From NCBI GenBank assembly GCA_900539325.1, contig UQCC01000002.1:1-64000 (forward strand): 64,000 nucleotides of DNA, given 5' to 3'. Positions 58,765 to 64,000 of the stretch are shown piece after piece. Under the pieces are notes generated by a model. The model made no database searches, was not told where the DNA came from, and saw nothing but the letters and a program-made list of their open reading frames with translations. Position numbers and translations under genes: made by a program. Source of the DNA: an uncultured Eubacterium sp. GTDB taxonomy: Bacteria > Bacillota > Clostridia > Oscillospirales > Acutalibacteraceae. The first letter of the stretch is position 1; every line of letters begins with the position of its first letter.

Positions 58765-60876
58765 ATGGAAGTTAAAATCAAGGAAAAGATAGAGGAGAAT
58801 GTAAAAAGTGAAGTTTTAAAAAAAGCAGGTAAATTTGCCGCATATTTTTTTGCGGGGTTGATAATCTCGCTCGGCTCGGCAATCGGCGGAATAAAGCCGT
58901 TTGGCGTTGCACTCACAGCCGCAGGCAGAAAAAAAGGATACATATTCTCTGCCGCAGGCGCAATAATAGGCTATTTACTGTTAGGGTTCAACGCACAAAA
59001 CATAAGATATATATGTGCCGTTTTGCCGGCAACACTCGGTGCTTTTGTGATTGATAAGTGCGACATATATCACAAACCGATTTTTCCAATCGCAACAGGC
59101 ACAGCGGCAATTTTGTCAACGGGATTATTTGTAAACATCAAACTTGCGGCAGAAGCACAGGCGTATTTTTTACTGCTTGCCGAAACAATGCTGACTGCCG
59201 GAGTAACCTACTGCTACTACAAAAGCATAAACGCAAATTTTAAACAAATGCGATTTAAGACATTGCCGATAACGGGGCTTACCTGCATTTTGATATCAAT
59301 ATCAACGCTGTTTTTAACCCTCGGCAACATATCGCTGTGGAAGTTTCACCCGATAAGGATTATCACAATATCACTTATATTGATAACACTTCACTACGCA
59401 GGAGAACGGCAGGGACTTATTTTGTCGTTAATACTCGGCTTTGTGCTCGGTGTTTACGACAAGGACATTTTGTTTTTGTGCGGTGCTTTCGGTTTTTCCG
59501 CGCTGACGGCAAGTCTGTTTTCAAAAGCTTCGATATTTGCAACGGGCGGAGCGTTTTTTGCGTCAATTACTTTTTTCTCCATAGCTTCGGGGGACGATGT
59601 GGGGCTGTCGCTGTTTCTTGACGGACTTGTGGGCACACTGTTCTTTATACTTTTGCCAACGGGATTAACAGACAAAATCGAGGACTTTTTTGACATCGGA
59701 ACCGACCTGCCGCCCGACGGCACGCTCAGGCAAAATTTGGTATTAAAGTTAAGGTTTGCATCAAACGCAATGGCGGCAATATCCGACAGCGTTGACGAAG
59801 TTCGTGAACGAATAAACGATGTAACACGCAGACAAAACGAGGCTTTGCGTGACACAATGAGCAATGAAGAATACATCACAAAGGAGATAATTCTTGAAAA
59901 AACAAATCAAATCAGAATGGTTGCGTCCGACCAATTCATCTCAATATCGGGAATGTTGAACGACTTGGCAAAAGAATTTGACGAGGCGGAAATATTTGAC
60001 GGCAACGCAAGCAACAAAATACGGCGACTGCTCGGCGAATACGAAATTTATCCAACAAACATTTCTGCAATAGTTGACAAATACGGACGGATGAGGGTTG
60101 AAATTCTGCTTTCGTCATCAAACGCAAACCTGACAAATATTGAACTGAAAAATGAAATAGGCAAAATCTGCAACAGATATTTTGACATGGGCAGAATAAC
60201 GAATTTTAAAACGGAAACCATGCTTTCGTTCTCGGAAAAACCGAACTATTCGCTTGAAGTCGGCTTTGCGCAATACAGTGCAGAGGGCGAACTGTGCGGC
60301 GACACGGTAAAAATCATCAACGACAACAAAGGGCACTCCATACTTATTATAAGTGACGGAATGGGCAAAGGCTCCCGTGCGGCACTTGACGGTGCAATGG
60401 GTGCCGGACTTTTGTCAAAACTCATCAATTCGGGCTTCGGCTTTGACTCGGCGTTGAAAATAGTCAACTCTGCTCTGCTTGTCAAATCCAATGACGAGAG
60501 CCTTGCAACGCTTGACATTGCAAACATAGATTTATTTACGGGCAAGTGCGAGCTGTTCAAAGCAGGTGCACCGGCAAGTTACATCATCAAAGACGGCAGA
60601 GTGACAAAATGCGAGTTGACCTCTATGCCGGCAGGAATTTTGCGAGGCATAGAATTTGCAAAACGCACGGCGGTTTTGAGCCTTGGCGACAGCATAATTT
60701 TGATGAGTGACGGCATAACCGACCTCGGTGAGCGTTGGCTGAAAGACACAATATCGGGTATGCCGCAAGGTGTGCAAGAGGGTGCAGACTACATTTTGGA
60801 CTGTGCAAAAGAGGAAATGAAAAACAAAAAGGCAGACGACATGAGTATAATTTTTGCAAGATTGGAGCGAAATTGA
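58765..60876 (+). CDS. spoIIE: stage II sporulation protein E (PP2C-type phosphatase)
   Basis: Dephosphorylates SpoIIAA and thereby activates sigma F in the forespore; it also localises to the polar division ring. The 703-residue protein has about ten hydrophobic helices in residues 20-310, a central domain (about 320-450, DSVDEVRERINDVTRRQ), and a C-terminal phosphatase domain. The phosphatase metal motifs are seen as ILIISDGMGKGSRAA near 530 and IILMSDGITDLG near 647. The length is slightly shorter than Bacillus SpoIIE (827). The stop TGA is directly followed by the ATG of a SIS-domain gene. Confidence 0.95.
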   Translation: MEVKIKEKIEENVKSEVLKKAGKFAAYFFAGLIISLGSAIGGIKPFGVALTAAGRKKGYIFSAAGAIIGYLLLGFNAQNIRYICAVLPATLGAFVIDKCDIYHKPIFPIATGTAAILSTGLFVNIKLAAEAQAYFLLLAETMLTAGVTYCYYKSINANFKQMRFKTLPITGLTCILISISTLFLTLGNISLWKFHPIRIITISLILITLHYAGERQGLILSLILGFVLGVYDKDILFLCGAFGFSALTASLFSKASIFATGGAFFASITFFSIASGDDVGLSLFLDGLVGTLFFILLPTGLTDKIEDFFDIGTDLPPDGTLRQNLVLKLRFASNAMAAISDSVDEVRERINDVTRRQNEALRDTMSNEEYITKEIILEKTNQIRMVASDQFISISGMLNDLAKEFDEAEIFDGNASNKIRRLLGEYEIYPTNISAIVDKYGRMRVEILLSSSNANLTNIELKNEIGKICNRYFDMGRITNFKTETMLSFSEKPNYSLEVGFAQYSAEGELCGDTVKIINDNKGHSILIISDGMGKGSRAALDGAMGAGLLSKLINSGFGFDSALKIVNSALLVKSNDESLATLDIANIDLFTGKCELFKAGAPASYIIKDGRVTKCELTSMPAGILRGIEFAKRTAVLSLGDSIILMSDGITDLGERWLKDTISGMPQGVQEGADYILDCAKEEMKNKKADDMSIIFARLERN

Positions 60877-61929
60877 ATGACAGATAATTTGGGAATAGGA
60901 AGCTTATACGAAATTGACATCAGTGAAATTGCACAAACAATAAAGAAATTTTTAGGTGAAGTTATACAAAAAGAAAAGCTGACTTTACCTACTTTAAAAA
61001 TGAGCAAGCGAACACTGAGAAGCCTGTCGGAAATAATACTGACAGGCTCCGGGCAATCCTTTTATGCCGCACAGGCAATGGCACACAACTTGGAACTTCT
61101 CACGGATTTGCCGACATACGCAATTCCGTCGGCTCTGCTGAAAAGCACAAGAGGCGTGCTGTACCGTGATGCACTTGTAATCGCCGTTTCGCAAAGCGGC
61201 GAAAATGCCGACACCATAGCGGCTGTGAAGCGTGCAATGAACAACAACGCAAGGATAACAGCGGTGACGGCAAAAGATTCCACCCTTTCAAAAATGTGCA
61301 AAAGCAAGTTGTATATTGCCGACTGCGACACAAGCCTGTGCACCTTTCAAAACGAATACCTTGCACTTGCAATACTCGGAATTCACCTCGGAAGTACGCT
61401 CGGCTGTATGACGAAAATCAATATGAGCGTTGCACTGAAACTCGGTCAAATGCTCCCCGGCAAGCTGTCGTTTACTCCTAACAGTCAAAAAGAACTGCAA
61501 AGCGTGGGCGAATACATCGGCAAATTTGACAATATAGTCCTATGCGGCTACTCAACCGACGAAGCACTTGCAAAATCACTTGCCGAAAAATTCAGGCTGA
61601 TTGCAAACATCCCTGCATTTTCTATGCCGATATACGATGTTGCGGCAAGCTGTTTGGATTTAAAAAACACGCTGATTATTCCGATAATCGGCAACAATGC
61701 AAGTTTGGGAATTGTAATGCCATACATTAACGAAATAAAAAGTGCGTGCAAAGAAACGATAATTTTCACCACCAAAGGCATTGCACAGGAAGCGGAAATA
61801 ACCGACGGCACGGTAACGGTTGATGACAGCATACCGCTGTTTAACCCCATCACCCTTGCAACGGTTATTCAGCAAGCTCTGCTTGAAGTGAACACCCTTT
61901 CAATAACTGACACCGACCAATCGGCGTAA
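60877..61929 (+). CDS. double SIS-domain sugar-phosphate isomerase/deaminase-like protein
   Basis: A 350-residue protein with two SIS domains, similar in plan to the isomerase half of GlmS and to AgaS/FrlB proteins but without the glutaminase domain. Domain 1 has ILTGSGQSFYAAQAMAHNLE near 55, AVSQSGENADTIAAVK near 108 (Ser-rich phosphosugar loop), and TFQNEYLALAILGIHLGS near 160. Domain 2 has VLCGYSTDEALAKSLAEKFR near 220. It probably acts on an aminosugar phosphate. The ATG follows the spoIIE stop without any gap and GGAG lies in the spoIIE tail, so expression follows spoIIE. A role for an aminosugar enzyme at this stage of sporulation is not described to my knowledge. Confidence 0.8.
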   Translation: MTDNLGIGSLYEIDISEIAQTIKKFLGEVIQKEKLTLPTLKMSKRTLRSLSEIILTGSGQSFYAAQAMAHNLELLTDLPTYAIPSALLKSTRGVLYRDALVIAVSQSGENADTIAAVKRAMNNNARITAVTAKDSTLSKMCKSKLYIADCDTSLCTFQNEYLALAILGIHLGSTLGCMTKINMSVALKLGQMLPGKLSFTPNSQKELQSVGEYIGKFDNIVLCGYSTDEALAKSLAEKFRLIANIPAFSMPIYDVAASCLDLKNTLIIPIIGNNASLGIVMPYINEIKSACKETIIFTTKGIAQEAEITDGTVTVDDSIPLFNPITLATVIQQALLEVNTLSITDTDQSA

Positions 61930-61970
61930 AAAATAAGCGACATTTCTGTAACGGAAGTGTCGCTTTGTTA
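61928..61970. terminator. bidirectional terminator
   Basis: AGCGACA (61936-61942) and TGTCGCT (61958-61964) with further pairing. A-rich and T-rich flanks serve both the SIS gene and tatD. Confidence 0.8.
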
Positions 61971-61972
61971 TT

Positions 61973-62740
61973 TTAAATATTATACAATTTTTTGGCATTT
62001 TGGTAGGTTTGATCAAGGACTTCCTGTGCCGACATTCCGAGCAACTCGCCTATGCGTTCGGCAATGAACGGAATGTATGACGAATCGTTGCGTTTGCCTC
62101 TGTGCGGTTCGGGTGCAAGATACGGACAATCCGTTTCGAGCACAAGGCGGTCAAGCGGAATTTCTTTGACAACTTCAAGACTTTTGCGTGCATTTTTGAA
62201 TGTTGCCACGCCGTTCAAGCCGATGTACATACCCAGCTTGATAATCTCCCTTGCCATCTCTTTTGAACCCGAAAAGCAATGCAAAACGCCCTTTGGCTTG
62301 GTTGCTTTGAGAATGTCGAGAGTATCGCCGTGTGCCTCTCTGTCGTGCACAATCACGGGCAAGTCGTGGTTCTTGGCAATTTCAATCTGTGATTCAAAAA
62401 AAGCCTTTTGCTTTTCTTTTGTCGATTCCATCCAATGATAATCAAGCCCGATTTCGCCGACGGCAACGCACTTTTCATCATTCAAATATTCATCAAGGAG
62501 CCCCAAATCGTCAATGCCGTACTTCTCCAAATTTTCGGGATGAAAACCTGCCGCAAAGTAAAAATCATTAAATTTATGTGCCAAATCACGGTTTGCCGCC
62601 GTTGACGGAATATCACATCCGCAACTGACTGCACCGACAACGCCCTTGTCCTTGAGCGACAAAATCAGTTCTTCCCTGTCGCTGTCAAAAGCCTCATCGT
62701 CATAGTGCGAATGTGTGTCAAAAATATTTGTATAAATCAA
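61973..62740 (-). CDS. tatD: TatD family metal-dependent DNase
   Basis: A 255-residue TIM-barrel hydrolase. Metal ligands are visible: DTHSHYDD with His10 and His12, AVGEIGLDYHW with Glu near 94, VIVHDREAH near 130, LHCFSGS near 153, and LVLETDCPYLAP near 203 with the Asp. It degrades DNA ends in repair and turnover. The start is TTG at 62738-62740 overlapping the stop of the upstream hydrolase (TTGA), with GAGGAG 8 bases upstream, so translation is coupled. The length is standard. Confidence 0.93.
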   Translation of the reverse strand: MIYTNIFDTHSHYDDEAFDSDREELILSLKDKGVVGAVSCGCDIPSTAANRDLAHKFNDFYFAAGFHPENLEKYGIDDLGLLDEYLNDEKCVAVGEIGLDYHWMESTKEKQKAFFESQIEIAKNHDLPVIVHDREAHGDTLDILKATKPKGVLHCFSGSKEMAREIIKLGMYIGLNGVATFKNARKSLEVVKEIPLDRLVLETDCPYLAPEPHRGKRNDSSYIPFIAERIGELLGMSAQEVLDQTYQNAKKLYNI

Positions 62741-63660
62741 AGAATATTCTCCTCAATCCAATGTTCCAAATCGTTGTAAACCTCATCTTTGTTAAGCTCA
62801 TTGAGAATCTCGTGGCGAGCATCATGGTAAAGTTTAAGAGTTACATTTTTATGGTCGGTTTCAAGCAATTTTCTGTAAACCTCGGTTACGCCCTTGCCGT
62901 AATTTCCGACAGGGTCCATATCGCCCGACATCAAAAGGACCGGCTTATCCTTTGCAACATTGTTGAACCATCTGTCCTCGTTGCACTGAATGGTGAGCTG
63001 ACTCAAATCCATAAAGCCTGCAACGGTAAAAAGAAAGCCGCAAAGCGGGTCGGCAACATATTCGTCAACCTCTTTGGTATCTCTCATACCCCAATCATAG
63101 TGAGTTCTGTGTTCAAACGGCTTATCGTAAGGGCCGAGTGAAATATTGTTGAGAAACTTGCTGTGATGCTTTTTGCCCTTGAGTGCGGCAACAGCCTTCA
63201 TAATAGGAATACCTGCTTTTGCAATAGGCGTAGGTCCTGCCGTACCGATAAACACGGCACCGTCAAAATCGTTGCCGTACTCGTTGATATAACACCGCAT
63301 AACAAGCGAGCCCATAGAATGACCGGCAATGATAAACTTTTTGTCCGGATACTCTTTTTTTGCAATATCGGTGAGTGTTTTTGCATCGGCAAGAATGTTT
63401 TTGTAGCCGTCCTTATCACCGAAATAACCGAGCAATTCTTTATCATCGTTTGACTGACCGTGGCCGAGCATATCATTGATGAAAATTGCATAGCCTCTGT
63501 CGGTAAACGCAGAAATAAAATTGCGATACCTGTTTGTGTGCTCCGCCATACCGTGGTGCATTTGAATAACGGCTTTTACTTCGCCCTCGGGTGCAAACTG
63601 CCAAGCCTTGATGTCACAAATGCCCGAAGCACTTTTATAAGTGTACTCTTTCTTTATCAT
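62737..63660 (-). CDS. alpha/beta hydrolase, lysophospholipase/monoglyceride lipase type (S33)
   Basis: A 307-residue soluble hydrolase. The oxyanion motif is QMHHGMAEHTNRY near 35, with nucleophile Ser in IIAGHSMGSLVMR near 113, Asp in MSGDMDPVG near 250, and His in YHDARHEILNE near 280, so the triad is complete. LGHGQS near 66 is typical of lysophospholipases and monoacylglycerol lipases. The substrate is probably a lipid or other ester. It overlaps tatD by 4 bases. The ATG follows AAGGGG. Confidence 0.9.
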   Translation of the reverse strand: MIKKEYTYKSASGICDIKAWQFAPEGEVKAVIQMHHGMAEHTNRYRNFISAFTDRGYAIFINDMLGHGQSNDDKELLGYFGDKDGYKNILADAKTLTDIAKKEYPDKKFIIAGHSMGSLVMRCYINEYGNDFDGAVFIGTAGPTPIAKAGIPIMKAVAALKGKKHHSKFLNNISLGPYDKPFEHRTHYDWGMRDTKEVDEYVADPLCGFLFTVAGFMDLSQLTIQCNEDRWFNNVAKDKPVLLMSGDMDPVGNYGKGVTEVYRKLLETDHKNVTLKLYHDARHEILNELNKDEVYNDLEHWIEENIL

Positions 63661-63715
63661 AATAAAACCCCTTTTAGATAATAAAAATCAAGTATGAAAT
63701 ATTAATTTTTTATTC

Positions 63716-63780
63716 GTAGGGGAGGATATTATCCTCCCGCAAATTTTATATTATGCAACAGGCGGATAACAGCCGCCCCT
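63716..63780. repeat. double palindromic intergenic repeat
   Basis: GGGAGGATA-T-TATCCTCCC (63720-63738) followed by GGCGG-ATAACAG-CCGCC (63761-63777). The first begins with GTAGGGG and resembles the element at 18439-18462. It sits 3' of mscL and of no other gene in its direction, so it may also end mscL transcription. Confidence 0.5.
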
Positions 63781-63784
63781 GCAA

Positions 63785-64000
63785 TTATTCTTCCAAATTA
63801 GATGTGCAATGAGGACATCTTGTTGCCTCAATATTAATTTCGCTCTTGCAATAAGGGCAAATCTTTGTTGTAGGTGCGGCGGCTGTTTTTTCCTCATCTT
63901 TGGTTGCAAGTTTATGTGCGGTTTCCGAAATTCTGTTGACCGATTTTACAATCAAAAATACAACAAGTGCCATAATAAGGAAATTGATAACAGCAGAAAT
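63785..64000 (-). CDS. mscL: large-conductance mechanosensitive channel, C-terminal part with zinc ribbon (partial)
   Basis: The frame is open to the right edge; the first visible residues are ISAVINFLIMALVVFLIVKSVN, which match the second helix of MscL (in pieces: AVINFLI, VVFLIVK). The channel opens under membrane tension to release solutes. After a short linker with TKDEEKTAAAPTT, the protein ends with CPYCKSEINIEATRCPHC, a four-Cys zinc-ribbon-like tail, instead of the usual short helical bundle ending. Similar tails occur in some Firmicutes MscL from memory. The N-terminal half lies beyond the window. Confidence 0.85.
   Translation of the reverse strand: MSAVINFLIMALVVFLIVKSVNRISETAHKLATKDEEKTAAAPTTKICPYCKSEINIEATRCPHCTSNLEE

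Overview
The window is low-GC DNA from an endospore-forming Gram-positive bacterium of the class Clostridia, most likely a gut member of the Ruminococcaceae/Oscillospiraceae type. The evidence is a Clostridia-like 16S rRNA 5' part, sporulation genes (gpr, spoIIP, spoIIE and a SpoIIQ-like M23 protein), a ribitol-type wall teichoic acid locus, secreted leucine-rich-repeat and fibronectin-like proteins, and two GH2 beta-glycosidases. I see no CRISPR array, no intact prophage and no transposase. The family-level assignment is inference.

Layout. 1-1330: 5' part of a leftward rRNA operon with its leader and promoters. 1.3-3.6 kb: leftward sporulation operon gpr-spoIIP-small membrane protein. 3.8-5.9 kb: rpsT and asnB. 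6.0-6.6 kb: tRNA-Thr, tRNA-Tyr and a short repeat-rich island containing a copy of the tRNA-Tyr 3' end. 6.8-14.8 kb: a membrane-anchored glycerophosphodiesterase, then an operon of two CDP-alditol transferases, tarI, tarJ and an acyltransferase. 14.9-19.8 kb: TSUP permease and secreted or membrane proteins, including a tandem duplicate pair. 20.0-21.2 kb: ECF sigma factor with a DUF4367 membrane partner. 21.3-26.7 kb: a leftward run of lipase-like protein, VanZ (interrupted by an in-frame TGA), GPH sugar symporter and GH2 enzyme. 26.9-30.4 kb: secA and a lipoprotein. 30.6-42 kb: sugar-phosphate transferase, LacZ-type beta-galactosidase, radical SAM protein, CNNM transporter, pth, mfd and an M23 peptidase. 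42-46 kb: a divergent FN3 protein/HTH regulator pair with shared operator-like repeats, a cupin, two overlapping micro-genes and an unpaired ABC-2 permease. 46-52 kb: aroE-aroK, acpP, glpK, an LDH2-family dehydrogenase and malic enzyme. 52-57 kb: lemA-DUF2207, a P1B-ATPase-like protein lacking its catalytic domains, and a CHAP hydrolase with an elaborate promoter. 57-64 kb: ABC-F protein, spoIIE coupled to a SIS-domain protein, tatD, a lysophospholipase-like hydrolase and a partial mscL with a zinc ribbon.

Themes. Cell-envelope construction recurs: teichoic acid synthesis and decoration, teichoic-acid-type export, wall hydrolases and SecA secretion. Sporulation genes are scattered as small operons. 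GH2 enzymes with a sugar symporter indicate use of beta-galactosides or related glycosides. The most unusual object is the 398-residue P1B-ATPase derivative at 54731-55927: it keeps the membrane core and CPC metal site but has lost the actuator, phosphorylation and nucleotide-binding domains. Other points worth checking are the degenerate second domain of the 805-residue transferase, the tRNA-Tyr-associated inverted-repeat element, the TGTTACC operator array and the repeats before the CHAP gene. All domain calls were made by eye from translated sequence; no database search was run.
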